From CBHTSZ01 sp966095765 (GTDB lineage Bacteria > Patescibacteriota > Saccharimonadia > Saccharimonadales > Saccharimonadaceae), in the NCBI GenBank assembly GCA_966095765.1, contig CBHTSZ010000004.1, positions 1-64,000 on the forward strand: DNA of 64,000 nucleotides, in the 5' to 3' direction. Position numbers and translations under genes: made by a program. Below the pieces are notes generated by a model. It worked only from the letters and a program-made list of their open reading frames with translations, ran no database searches and was not told the DNA's origin. Positions 55,201 to 64,000 of this stretch are shown in pieces. Every line of letters starts with the position of its first letter. The stretch's first letter is position 1.

Positions 55201-58200
55201 GCAACTGTGCTGGTGTAGGCGGCGGCGTCACAACACCAGGTGGTACCGCAGGTCAACTTGCGGTCTTTAGCGGCGCTCAGACGATCGTCGATTCGATCAT
55301 CTCAGACGATGGCTCGACGGTAACGATTGGCGGTACGCTTGCAGTAAACACGATCACGCCGACGGCTGCGATGACGATCGGCTCTACGTCACAGGCACTG
55401 ACGCTTCAGGGTAACGGCTCGACTCAACTAAGCGTTACAGCTGCTGGTACGACGAACTCACTTAGCTTCGCTACTCCGTCCGGAACTAACAAGAGTGTCG
55501 TCATCCCTAACGCGAGCGGTACCGTCGTCGTGAGTGCGAGCGGCCCGCTCAGTATCGATGCCAACGGTAACATCAGCTGTGCAACCTGTACCACCTCAGG
55601 CGGGGGAAGCGGCGGTGCTGTTGATTCGCTTAACGGTCTGAACGGTGCTCTAAATATTGCTAACGCCTCAGGATCAGGTTCTACGATCACGATCGACGAT
55701 GCCTCAACTGTCAACAAAGGTATTGCATCATTTAATAGTTCAAACTTTACGGTCAGTGCCGGTGCGGTCAATACTGTACAAAATATTAGTGTGACAGCTG
55801 CACCATCGTTTGCCGGCCTCACCCTGAGCGGCAACCTGTCGATAGGTACGAACAGTATCGTGACAGGCGGTGCAACGATCGGCTCGACCGAACTTGATGT
55901 TCTCGATGGTGGTATCGACGAGACGGAAGTAACGGGTGTTATCACTGACGTTACGGCAGGTAATGGCCTGACGGGTGGCGGCGCATCCGGCAACGCGACG
56001 CTCAACGTTGTCTCGGCTAACGGTGGTATCGTCGTGACTCCTGATAACATCGCTCTCACTCTTCAACCAAGTGGCGACGGTCTCTCGACGACCACCTCAT
56101 CAGGCTCAGGCCTTGAGATCCTTGCCGGTGGTATCACGCTTCTCCAAGGCTGTAGTGATGGCCAAGTACTTAAGTGGAACGAAACGAGCGACACGTGGGG
56201 TTGTGCGGCGGATGCTGGTGGCACTGGAGTGGGCGACGACATCCTCGTTAACGGTAGCAACGCGAATGGCGCCAACTTCCTCGACACTGCTTCAAGCGGT
56301 ACGGCTACGGGTGTGACCTGGGCGCTGAACACGACACCAAGTCCTAACGAAGTATCGATCAGTATTGCGAACGCCTCTGCAACGCAAGCCGGTTCTGTTA
56401 CGACCGGCGTACAAACATTTGCAGGTGACAAAACGTTCAACAACGCTGTCACGATAACAGGTCTATTTACGGCAAACGGCAATATCACGCTCGAGACAGG
56501 TGACACGATCACCGTGAACGGCGATGCTGTCTCTGACTTTACAGGCACGGGTCTCACGGTCACGGGCGGGGCACTCCAAACGACACTCGGTACGTCTATC
56601 GATTCATCAGAGATTGTCGATGGAACGATAGTCGGCACGGATATCGCAGCTGCTACGATAGCGAACAGCAACTTAGTGAACAGCTCGCTCACAGTCACTG
56701 CTGGCAACGGTCTCACGAACGGTGGTTCAGTTTCGCTCGGTGGCAGCACAACACTCAATATCGCTAGCGCTAACGGTGGTATCGCAGTCAACGCTGACAA
56801 TATCGCCCTCACGCTCCAGCCAACTGGCGACGCGCTTTCAACCACGACTTCATCAGGCTCAGGCCTTGAGATCCTTGCCGGTGGGCTCTCGCTCCTCCAG
56901 GGTTGTTCGGACTCACAGGTTCTTAAGTGGAACGAAACGACGGACACCTGGGGTTGCGCAGCAGACGCTGGTGGCACAGGAGTTGGTGATGACGTGTCGG
57001 TAAATGGCAGCAATGCTAGTGGTGCTAATTTCCTCGACACCGCGGCAACCGGGACCTCAGCGGGGACGAGCTGGAATCTCAATACGACTCCGACGCCAAA
57101 CGAGATAACGCTAACGATCAGTAACGCATCGGCGACCGATGCGGGCGTTGTTACGACTGGAGCACAGAGCTTCTCAGGAGTGAAGACCTTTGGTGGGCAG
57201 ATCGTTGCAAATGGTGGCATCAGTCTCGGCACCCAGACTCTGCAGGGTACGACGGCGATTATCGACTTCACGAACTTTGACGTCGCAGCAAACGGTAACA
57301 CATCGGTTGGCGGCACGCTTACGGTCAGTCAAGCAGCCACGTTCAATGGTGACGTGACGGTTGCAGCTGGTAAGTCACTGACGCTCACTGGGGGTGTGAC
57401 TGGTACTCGTCCGGCTAGCCCAACTGAAGGCATGCTTTACTTCGACACCACGACGAAGCAGCTGTTGACCTACGCAAACGGCAAATGGCAGGCTGATCGT
57501 GAAAGTAACACTAAGATTGTAGCTGCAAGCAACAGCACACAGGCAGCTAAGGACGCAGCCGACTATGTTGCAAACGGTGATACGGGTGCTGCTGGAGATG
57601 GTGACCAGATTGAGATCAATGCCGCATTGAGTGCAGCAGGAACCGGCAAGGTCTACCTCATGGAAGGAACCTATACTATCGATGCAACGATCAACTTCAG
57701 TGGTGCGGCCGCCAACAGGACGCTCGCTGGTTCGGGTAGGGGATCGATAGTTCAGTTGGCCGATCTTGATGCAGATATTGACATGTTTACTATCGCAAGC
57801 AACCGTTCTGTCATCCGCAACCTTTATCTTGACGGGCGCAGTGATCTGAATACAGCTGGTACTCAAAGGGGTGTTAACAGCACAGCCGCAGAGCTCTTGA
57901 TCGAAGGTAATTACTTCACGCGGTTCAGGTCGTTTGCCTTCTATACAGGCCTTTCGAGCTACAACCAGAACAATATTCACGGTAACAACTTTGTAGCCAA
58001 TGCAACAGCGATCCAGGCAAGTGGTACGGGTGACGTTATCGACGACAATATCTTCACAAGCCATACATCAGAGGCTGTGCAGCTGTTTGGATCGGGCAGT
58101 ACCTTTAGTGGTAACACGCTAACGAGCAACGCGGTTGGTGTGAACGTGAGCGGTGCTAACCTCGTTACGGGTAACACTATTCGATCAACCACTACTTTCG

Positions 58201-61200
58201 GTATTAGCTCGCAAAACTCGGGCAGTACGATCAGTAATAATATCGTATCGGGCAGTGGTAGCTCAGGTATTATCATCCAGGGGACAAATGCGGTCGTCTC
58301 TGGTAACCGCCTCATCGATAACGGTGGCAGTGCAAATAATAACGGCATCGACATGACAAGTGTTTCGGCGGACAACAACATGGTTACTGGAAACGTTATT
58401 ACCGACAGCTCAGCAACTAGCACAAACTATGCGATCGCCATGACAAGCGGTGCAACCGGTAACTACATTAGTGGTAACACGCTTGGAACGGGTACTATCA
58501 ACGCCCCAGACGCAAGTACGGTCTTTGGCGGTCAGGTAAACAGTTCGGGCAACTATATGCTCCAGCCATCTGGGACTATCGAACTCATGAAGAACACGAA
58601 CATCACCGGCACGCTCAATATCACGAGTGATGTTGATACGAACGGCTCGCTCACCGTCGGTACGGCGAACCAGTTTGTCGTCAGCAACGCCGGCGTTGTG
58701 ACTAGCGGTACTTGGCAGGGCGGTAGTATTCAGGATGCGTACCTAGCCGATAACATCACGATCAACTCTGCGGGTACTGTCGACTGGGCTGCGCTCAACA
58801 ACTACCCGGCAGCTTGTCCAGCTGGCCAGGCAATAACGCAGCTTGGTGACACGGTGACCTGTATGGCATTCGCAACTTCATCTGGCTCAGGCAACTACAT
58901 CCAGAACCAGTTTGCGACTGACCAGACGGCCGACTTCCGTATCTCTGGTGTTGCTCGCGCAAATACTGCGGTCGTAACGCCAGCTATCCGGCCGGTTGCT
59001 GACTCAACGACCGCACTCAACATCCAGAATGCAGCTGGCTCGACAAACATACTCACGGTCGACACGACAAACGGCCGTATCGGTATAGGTGCGACGCCTG
59101 GTTACAAGCTGCATGTTGCCGACACGACAACCGCAAATAGTGGTACGAACAATATAGCCGCATTCTTTAACTACAACGTCGACCCATCCTCGCTACCAGC
59201 GGCGACAACGACCTACTATGGTCAGCAAACATTTGTTACCTCAAGTTCAGTCAACCTCAACGCGAACGTTACGATGTATGGTGATGTCGCTACTGTTCAG
59301 AACGCTGGTAACGCGACGCTTGGTGCGGCTGTTGGTGCGGGTGCTGTCGCTCAGAACTCAGGTACTGGCGTGATCACGAACGCTATTGGTGGTAGGTTCA
59401 AGGCATCAAATACCGGTTCCGGATCGATCACGAATGGTGTTGCACTCCAAGCTTCCACTCCGGAAGTAACAGCTGGCTCGATAGGCACAGCATACGGCCT
59501 GTTTATTGAAACCCAGGATGTGTCAGGCGTAGGAACAGGCTATGGTATATGGCAGGCCGGTGCAGGCGACCTCAACGTCTTTGCAGGCAAGGTTGGCATC
59601 GGTATGGTGCCGAGCGCGAATGCTCTTGAGGTCAACGGGACGGGACTGTTCGGTACATCGGTACTGACGCAGACAGTCGATACCTACAGTGCGGCGGCCT
59701 TGAACGTTGGTACTGCAAACGCAACGCAGATCAACCTCAACAAGAACGTCGTCGTAGCGGCAAACCAGTCACTCACGATCACCGGTGGGGCTACTGGCAC
59801 TCGTCCCGCTAGTCCAACTGAGGGCATGATGTACTTCGACACGACTACGAAGCAGTTGCTAGTGTATGCAAATGGCAAGTGGCAAGCTGATCGCTCGACA
59901 TCGACCAAGATTGTGGCAAGTGGCGGCTTCTCTGGATGTAGCGGATCGGTACCTGTAGCTTCGTCAAACCCTGACGGCGCAGACTACGTGACGAATAGTT
60001 GTACGTCTGCTCAGACGGCAATCAACAATGCTATCAGCGCGCTACCGGCAGGTGGTGGTACGGTCTATCTCATGGAAGGAACGTACATCATCGATGGGCC
60101 GATCAACCTCGTATCTAACCTAAAGCTGGTCGGTGCCGGTAACGGTACGATCATTAAGCTCAAGAACGGCATCAACGCTGACATCAATGTGACTGATAAC
60201 CCAAGTGGTACTAAGACCAGCGTTTCCATCTCCAGCATCAAGTTCGACGGAAACAAGGCCAATAACACAGCTGGTAACCAAAACGGTGTCTACGCCAATA
60301 GCGTTGGCGCAACGACTGCACCTGGTCTGACAGTACGGGACGTGTATGTCGAGAACTTCCGTAGCAACGGTATCTACATCATTGGTGGCGCGAAAGCTAT
60401 CGTTGCCCATAACTTCAGTACCCTAAACGGTGGTAACGGTATCCATGTGAACGGTAACAGCAACGCAACAATCAGTGACAATGAAGTGCGCGGTAACACC
60501 GCAACGGGCGGTATCATGTCGAGTGGTATCTCAACGACACTTTCAAACAACAAGGTGATCGGTAACACAGGTTACGGTATCACCGTAACGGGCGACCGTT
60601 CAACGATCACTGGTAACGTCGTGGAAAGTAACACGACGCACGGTATATCGATGGGTGGTAATAATGGATCCGTAACGGGCAATACCGTGTATGCCAATAA
60701 CAGCAACGGTATCTACCTGACGACATCGACTGTCTCAACGACGGTTTCAGGCAACACGGTTACGAACAGCGGTGCGAACGGTATCGAAGTTTACAACTCT
60801 AGTTTCAATAACATTATTTCGGGTAACACGGTTTCAAACAGTGGTACGGTCACCGCGAGCAGTAGCGGTATCGTGTTAAACGCAAACTGCGACAACACTC
60901 GAGTGACCGACAACCGCATCACCGACACTGCTGGAACGGGCTATGCCATCTTGATCACCGGGCCAACCAACGACACGGTCAATGCGTACGTTGCGGGCAA
61001 TACCTTCTCGGGAACAGGTGCTACGAGTATCAGTGACCTGGGGACGAACACGATCTACGGCGGGCAAGTGAACGATACCGGTAATTTCCTGTTGCAGCCA
61101 ACGGGTACGATCGAACTCATGAAGAACACGAACATCACTGGCACACTCAATATTACGAGCAATGTCGACACAAATGGCTCGCTCACTGTTGGTACAGCCG

Positions 61201-64000
61201 ATCAGTTTGTTGTTAGTAATCTCGGTGTTGTGACTGCCGGTACTTGGCAGGGTGCGGCTGTTGCTGATGCCTACGTTTCGGACACTCTCACCGTCAACAG
61301 TGCAAGTACTGTCGATTGGCAGGCGCTCAACAACTACCCAGCCGCCTGTGCCGCTGGTAGTGCGATTACACAGCTCGGCGATACGGTTACTTGTGGCGCA
61401 TTTGCTGCAGTGAGCGGTTCAAGTAGCTATATTCAAAACCAAAATGCTGCACAGCAGGCATCGGCTAGCTTCTGGATTTCCGGCACGGGTCGTGTTGATA
61501 CTGCACTCCAAGCACCAACCTTTGACACGGCAACCGCTAGTACGCTCACACTCGGTGGAAACGCGACGAGCATTAGTGTCGCTGACGATGTGACCGTTGC
61601 AGCAGGCAAGAGTCTTACGGTTACAGGTGGCAACACGGCCTCTCGCCCGAGCTCACCAACCGAAGGTATGATCTACTTCGATATAACCACGAAGCAGCTC
61701 CTGACCTACGCAAACGGCAAATGGCAGACTGACCGATCGGATGCCGTATTTGTGGCCGCGAGCAATTCATCTCAAGCCGACAAGGATGCTGCTGACTACG
61801 TTACAGATGGCAACACCGGTGCTGCAGCAGATGGTGACCAAGTGCAGATCAATGCAGCACTTACGGCGGCAAGCGGTAAGAAGGTAGTACTCCTTGCAGG
61901 TACGTATGTTGCTGACGCATCTATCTCTATCCCGAATAACACAATCCTTACCGGTGTTGGGCTAGGGACAAAGATAGAGGTTGCTGACCTTGACGCCAAT
62001 ATCGATCTCATTACACAGTCCAACGCTACCGGCGAAGGTGTCACGGTTCGCGACCTTATGCTCAACGGTCGCAGCGACCTGAACACTACAGGGAATATAA
62101 ACGGTATCTACTTTAGTAATATGGGCGGCGGTAGCGGTTCATCAATTCGACGGGGCGCAATTATCCAGGATATCGAGCTTCGCAACTTCCGTAACGCCGG
62201 CATCAGCCTCGTTGGCGCAAATAGCAAAGTAAGTAATACGAATAGCGTTGCTACGCTCAATGTAGGTATGTCGGTATCGGGTGATAACAATACTATCAGT
62301 GATAATAAGCTTGATGGTAGCAACAATGGCATGGTCACGAGTGGCACAAATAACATACTTCGCGGAAATAAGATTAACGGCGGCAATTCCGGAATTGTAG
62401 CCACAGGTACAGGTACGGTAATTGGCGGTAATACTGTTTCAAACGCAATCGGTTCCGCGATAAACCTTTATGACGCTGTCAGTGTGGCAGTGACAAACAA
62501 CACAGTTACGGGTACTGCCCATGACTACGGTATCTTTAGTGCTGACGACACGACGATATCCAACAGTACCATTACGGGCAATGCGATAGAGGGTAGCGAG
62601 ATTACAGGTATCCACCTGTGGTACGCCACGAATGTCACCATAAGCGCGAACAACGTTAAGACGTCGGCCGCTGCGGGTATTCGGCTTGAGAGCTCAAGTA
62701 ATAACAATGTCACCAGCAACACCTTGACCGATAATGGTGGGTCGACAACAAACAATGCAATCTACCTCGTCGATGCCGATAGTAACAGTGTCTCGGATAA
62801 CAAGATTACCGACAGTTCAGCGACGACCAATAACTACGCGATCAATATCAGTGACGCGATATCCGACACGAACTACATCACGGGTAATACTCTCGGCACA
62901 GGTTCTATCAATAACCTTGGTACGGGCACAATCTTTGGCGGCCAGGTTAACAACGCCGGCAACTATTTGCTCCAGCCGTCTGGTTCGATAGAGTTGCTTA
63001 AGAACACGAATGTGACTGGTAATCTCACGGCTACCGGTACACTGCAGGGAACCAGACTCATCTCAACCGTCGCAACTGGTACAGCGCCACTCACCGTCAA
63101 CTCGACAACACTTGTCGCCAACCTCAATACTGACCTTCTCGACGGCCAGGACGGCAGTTATTACCAAAACGCGAACAATATCAACGCTGGTACTTTGGCT
63201 GTGAGCCGTGGTGGTACGGGCGCGGGTAGCTTCACTCAGTACGGAATCTTGTTCGGTAATGGCACCGGTGCCTTCGGGGTAACGGCTGCGGGTACGACTG
63301 GTCAGTGTCTGATCGCAACGACGAGCGCAGCGCCAACCTGGGGTGCTTGTGCGACAACTACCTTACAGGGCACGTACGACAGCTCTTCGCCAGCAACGAT
63401 CAACTTGAGCGACAACAAGAACTTTACGATCAACGCGGCTGATACGGCGACCGACTCAAGTATTGTCTTTAATCTCCAGTGCGCAACCTGTAGTGCAAAC
63501 GGTGGTCGCTTTGCTGTCCAGGACGCTGGTATTGATATCTTTACGATCAACCCGAACGGCGACATCATCATAGGTACGAGTACGAACAATATCACACTCG
63601 CATCGGGTGCTGGTTACGAACCGATCCTAAACGGAACAGCCCGTCACAACAAGAAGATTGTCCTAACGCCTGAGTATGTCGGTACGGTTCTCGATGCTGC
63701 CGATGACACTCCATGTGTTAGCGCAAACAGCGGGTCGATGATAAGCGGCTATGAACCCGCTGGTCGTATGAATTACTACCGCTGGACAAGTACTATGGGT
63801 ACGGCACAGTGTTACGATGTAGTGGTTCAAGTGCCTATCCCGAGTGATTGGGCTGGTTGGACGGGCACGCCGATAAATGTCCAGATGAAGAAAAATGCTA
63901 CCGGCACCGGTGCATACGCGATACGGGTTCTCGACTCTGCCGGTACCGGTGATAGTACTTTCTGTGCCGGCGGCGGTTACTGCAGCCCAGGTACTCTCAC
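52272..64000 (+). CDS. Giant membrane-anchored fibre protein with tail-like repeats and three beta-helix modules (partial)
   Basis: An open frame runs from GTG 52272 to the window end without a stop: 3,909 codons, 3' end missing. Residues 1-37 are cytoplasmic, 39-58 form a type II membrane anchor, and no signal peptidase site is seen. A short coiled-coil-like region (about 150-190) follows. Next come tail-fibre repeats of the NVNAAQLNGQTAAYYLNATN kind (about 380-1000), then YFDTTTKQLL-YANGKWQ modules (near 1715, 2515, 3125). Each module is followed by a right-handed beta-helix of N-G-x-x-I-x-N-N rungs, starting like a pectate-lyase fold (GKVYLMEGTYTID). The layout is that of an adhesin or tail-spike-like fibre projecting from the cell. 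Confidence 0.8.
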   Translation, partial: MDANDAGSVSSNVGTQSPQNGVSSSRNVMGLFKLIFAHKAIAIIAVVLLIIIGAAIFAGQKLYQANKDASPVASRFDDQKIPLGSAAGPGALQLNTSQALSINGQLRANNTLVLSPSTQPSRGTAGQLYYDSTANQLLYHNGQSFVAVADTTRVDQLQTQLQGTASQEEVASIAQQLQAIQSELGQIQVPDNIAQLDGVNNFSAHNTFAAGLTAANLSVSGATALGSTTASSLILSNPLGVTSGGTGLSSLPLNGVLIGQGTNPVAVATASGAGQCLVSTAGAPTFQPCPGGGGGVNSLNGLSGALTLANASAAGSTIVINDATTASKGIASFNAANFTVSGGAVNTIQNISTTAAPLFNGLTVTNNLTAGTLTGDGTNVTNVNAAQLGGQVATFYLNASNISSGTLNDARLSANIAQYNAPTANFTGNLQQGGNSVCTTAGNCVGTGGAVGGSGTAGTIAVWTGSGFTLTDSLLSQSGGTITANGDLTVSGDVTATNLQGNGAGVTNVNAAQLNGQTAAYYLNATNISAGTLADARLSSNVTLQGNVFNGAGQLVQLNASSQLPSVSGALLTSLNASNISSGTLSDARLSSNVALLSNAVNFTGGALQFNGSDVCTTAGNCAGVGGGVTTSGGTPGTLAVFDGAGFSIVDSLVSQSGTTVTISGDLVATSLAGDGTAITNVNAAQLNGQGAAYYLNATNINAGTLSDARLSSNVTLQGNTFNGANQLVQLDATGALPALDGSNLLNVNAALLGGQNGAYYLDLANATGTLNDARLSNNVALFDAATANFTGNLQQGGNDVCTTAGNCIGSGAVGGSGTPGTIAVWDGSGFTLTDSLLSQSGTTVTVSGDLVADNLQGNGAGVTNVNAVQLNGQTAAYYLNASNVNAGTLADARLSANVTLQGNVFNGAGQLVQLNASSQLPAVSGALLTDLDADQISAGTLSDARLSSNVALYNAPTANFTGTLQQGGNNVCTTAGNCAGVGGGVTTPGGTAGQLAVFSGAQTIVDSIISDDGSTVTIGGTLAVNTITPTAAMTIGSTSQALTLQGNGSTQLSVTAAGTTNSLSFATPSGTNKSVVIPNASGTVVVSASGPLSIDANGNISCATCTTSGGGSGGAVDSLNGLNGALNIANASGSGSTITIDDASTVNKGIASFNSSNFTVSAGAVNTVQNISVTAAPSFAGLTLSGNLSIGTNSIVTGGATIGSTELDVLDGGIDETEVTGVITDVTAGNGLTGGGASGNATLNVVSANGGIVVTPDNIALTLQPSGDGLSTTTSSGSGLEILAGGITLLQGCSDGQVLKWNETSDTWGCAADAGGTGVGDDILVNGSNANGANFLDTASSGTATGVTWALNTTPSPNEVSISIANASATQAGSVTTGVQTFAGDKTFNNAVTITGLFTANGNITLETGDTITVNGDAVSDFTGTGLTVTGGALQTTLGTSIDSSEIVDGTIVGTDIAAATIANSNLVNSSLTVTAGNGLTNGGSVSLGGSTTLNIASANGGIAVNADNIALTLQPTGDALSTTTSSGSGLEILAGGLSLLQGCSDSQVLKWNETTDTWGCAADAGGTGVGDDVSVNGSNASGANFLDTAATGTSAGTSWNLNTTPTPNEITLTISNASATDAGVVTTGAQSFSGVKTFGGQIVANGGISLGTQTLQGTTAIIDFTNFDVAANGNTSVGGTLTVSQAATFNGDVTVAAGKSLTLTGGVTGTRPASPTEGMLYFDTTTKQLLTYANGKWQADRESNTKIVAASNSTQAAKDAADYVANGDTGAAGDGDQIEINAALSAAGTGKVYLMEGTYTIDATINFSGAAANRTLAGSGRGSIVQLADLDADIDMFTIASNRSVIRNLYLDGRSDLNTAGTQRGVNSTAAELLIEGNYFTRFRSFAFYTGLSSYNQNNIHGNNFVANATAIQASGTGDVIDDNIFTSHTSEAVQLFGSGSTFSGNTLTSNAVGVNVSGANLVTGNTIRSTTTFGISSQNSGSTISNNIVSGSGSSGIIIQGTNAVVSGNRLIDNGGSANNNGIDMTSVSADNNMVTGNVITDSSATSTNYAIAMTSGATGNYISGNTLGTGTINAPDASTVFGGQVNSSGNYMLQPSGTIELMKNTNITGTLNITSDVDTNGSLTVGTANQFVVSNAGVVTSGTWQGGSIQDAYLADNITINSAGTVDWAALNNYPAACPAGQAITQLGDTVTCMAFATSSGSGNYIQNQFATDQTADFRISGVARANTAVVTPAIRPVADSTTALNIQNAAGSTNILTVDTTNGRIGIGATPGYKLHVADTTTANSGTNNIAAFFNYNVDPSSLPAATTTYYGQQTFVTSSSVNLNANVTMYGDVATVQNAGNATLGAAVGAGAVAQNSGTGVITNAIGGRFKASNTGSGSITNGVALQASTPEVTAGSIGTAYGLFIETQDVSGVGTGYGIWQAGAGDLNVFAGKVGIGMVPSANALEVNGTGLFGTSVLTQTVDTYSAAALNVGTANATQINLNKNVVVAANQSLTITGGATGTRPASPTEGMMYFDTTTKQLLVYANGKWQADRSTSTKIVASGGFSGCSGSVPVASSNPDGADYVTNSCTSAQTAINNAISALPAGGGTVYLMEGTYIIDGPINLVSNLKLVGAGNGTIIKLKNGINADINVTDNPSGTKTSVSISSIKFDGNKANNTAGNQNGVYANSVGATTAPGLTVRDVYVENFRSNGIYIIGGAKAIVAHNFSTLNGGNGIHVNGNSNATISDNEVRGNTATGGIMSSGISTTLSNNKVIGNTGYGITVTGDRSTITGNVVESNTTHGISMGGNNGSVTGNTVYANNSNGIYLTTSTVSTTVSGNTVTNSGANGIEVYNSSFNNIISGNTVSNSGTVTASSSGIVLNANCDNTRVTDNRITDTAGTGYAILITGPTNDTVNAYVAGNTFSGTGATSISDLGTNTIYGGQVNDTGNFLLQPTGTIELMKNTNITGTLNITSNVDTNGSLTVGTADQFVVSNLGVVTAGTWQGAAVADAYVSDTLTVNSASTVDWQALNNYPAACAAGSAITQLGDTVTCGAFAAVSGSSSYIQNQNAAQQASASFWISGTGRVDTALQAPTFDTATASTLTLGGNATSISVADDVTVAAGKSLTVTGGNTASRPSSPTEGMIYFDITTKQLLTYANGKWQTDRSDAVFVAASNSSQADKDAADYVTDGNTGAAADGDQVQINAALTAASGKKVVLLAGTYVADASISIPNNTILTGVGLGTKIEVADLDANIDLITQSNATGEGVTVRDLMLNGRSDLNTTGNINGIYFSNMGGGSGSSIRRGAIIQDIELRNFRNAGISLVGANSKVSNTNSVATLNVGMSVSGDNNTISDNKLDGSNNGMVTSGTNNILRGNKINGGNSGIVATGTGTVIGGNTVSNAIGSAINLYDAVSVAVTNNTVTGTAHDYGIFSADDTTISNSTITGNAIEGSEITGIHLWYATNVTISANNVKTSAAAGIRLESSSNNNVTSNTLTDNGGSTTNNAIYLVDADSNSVSDNKITDSSATTNNYAINISDAISDTNYITGNTLGTGSINNLGTGTIFGGQVNNAGNYLLQPSGSIELLKNTNVTGNLTATGTLQGTRLISTVATGTAPLTVNSTTLVANLNTDLLDGQDGSYYQNANNINAGTLAVSRGGTGAGSFTQYGILFGNGTGAFGVTAAGTTGQCLIATTSAAPTWGACATTTLQGTYDSSSPATINLSDNKNFTINAADTATDSSIVFNLQCATCSANGGRFAVQDAGIDIFTINPNGDIIIGTSTNNITLASGAGYEPILNGTARHNKKIVLTPEYVGTVLDAADDTPCVSANSGSMISGYEPAGRMNYYRWTSTMGTAQCYDVVVQVPIPSDWAGWTGTPINVQMKKNATGTGAYAIRVLDSAGTGDSTFCAGGGYCSPGTL
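53410..55215 (+). repeat. Tail-fibre-type coding repeats
   Basis: A motif of about 22 codons (N-V-N-A-A-x-L-x-G-Q-x-A-x-Y-Y-L-N-A-x-N, followed by G-T-L-x-D-A-R-L-S) recurs at about 53413, 53796, 54313, 54510 and 54865; a related copy lies near 63120. The copies sit in larger units of about 0.5 kb that also repeat VCTTAGNC blocks (53580, 54115, 54675, 55190). The same motif is common in phage tail fibres. Confidence 0.8.
56030..57000 (+). repeat. Tandem duplicated segment in the giant gene
   Basis: Two segments of roughly 100-150 nt each (about 56080-56240 and 56830-56995) are nearly identical, including ACTTCATCAGGCTCAGGCCT-type stretches of perfect identity and the coding block KWNETSDTWGCAADAGGTGV. 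They are about 750 nt apart, indicating a recent intragenic duplication. Confidence 0.8.
57390..62990 (+). repeat. Three large fibre modules
   Basis: Start blocks (GTRPASPTEGM-YFDTTTKQLL) are at about 57400, 59805 and 61640. Each is followed by a beta-helix region (about 57600-58500, 60060-61020, 61860-62880) and an end block (GGQVN--GN--LQPSGTIELMKNTN) at about 58535, 61055 and 62940. The DNA in the start and end blocks is highly similar; the helix regions have diverged, as expected if they carry target specificity. Confidence 0.75.

Noticed and set aside
56063..57316. A 417-codon open frame on the minus strand inside the giant gene, and many similar minus-strand frames from 53000 to 63600
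   Set aside because: They mirror the Thr/Ser/Asn-rich codon pattern of the plus-strand gene and give low-complexity Pro/Val/Ser proteins without start signals. They are shadow frames.
52272..64000. Prophage or phage tail operon
   Set aside because: The tail-like motifs are in one membrane-anchored protein, with housekeeping genes (mutM, holA, rpsT) immediately upstream and no capsid, terminase or integrase genes in view.

Overview
The window looks like a chromosomal segment of a Patescibacteria/CPR bacterium, most likely a Candidatus Saccharibacteria (TM7) relative. This is inferred from gene content and style, not from a marker-gene search. Supporting points are a tandem array of small VirB2/TrbC-like pilin genes, compact genes, short overlapping operons, several atypical or shortened core enzymes, and WhiB-type regulators. 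UGA is used as a stop (for example at the end of the ComF-like gene), so the code is the standard one, not code 4 or 25. GC content is moderate, around 50% by eye, except for four short GC-richer gene islands.

Layout: 1-2640 holds six complete pilin-like genes plus the end of a seventh. 2640-9300 holds hsp20, a ComF-like phosphoribosyltransferase, four tRNA genes (three Ser, one Arg), small membrane proteins, a Band-7 protein, a HIT protein and rlmH. 9300-16570 holds two secreted proteins, valS, tsaD, an unusual MurE-like ligase and GC-rich orphan genes. 16570-25330 holds a phosphoribosyltransferase-like protein, a PMM-type HAD phosphatase, CIRCE-groES-groEL, a phosphoglucose/phosphomannose isomerase, a MacB-type ABC pair and a fourth tRNA-Ser. 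25330-34710 holds pyrG with an attenuator-like leader, a structured leader before a 58-aa protein, sucDC, argS, mscL, an HxlR/flavin-reductase pair, an FHA protein, orn and a YjbR protein. 34710-43000 holds dnaG-rpoD-kinase, two WhiB genes, and polA with a MazG-like and a nuclease-like gene. 43000-49810 is a cell-surface region: paralogous secreted beta-rich proteins, two DUF916-like membrane-anchored proteins and a tail-fibre-like protein, with dut and a HAD gene inserted. mutM, holA and rpsT follow. From 52272 to the window end runs one open reading frame of more than 3,900 codons: a membrane-anchored giant fibre protein with phage-tail-like repeats and three beta-helix modules, continuing past the edge.

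Recurring patterns link these regions. (1) Many genes have a TATACT/TACAAT-type -10 box ending only 6-10 nt before the start codon and no Shine-Dalgarno, which implies leaderless mRNAs. (2) Every tRNA terminator hairpin begins inside the encoded CCA end; two tRNAs are also followed by a related ~137-bp structured element. (3) GC-rich orphan genes with strong SD sites sit as separate units between core genes. (4) The pilin array, surface-protein cluster and giant fibre suggest a heavy investment in envelope structures, as expected for an epibiont, though that lifestyle is inference.
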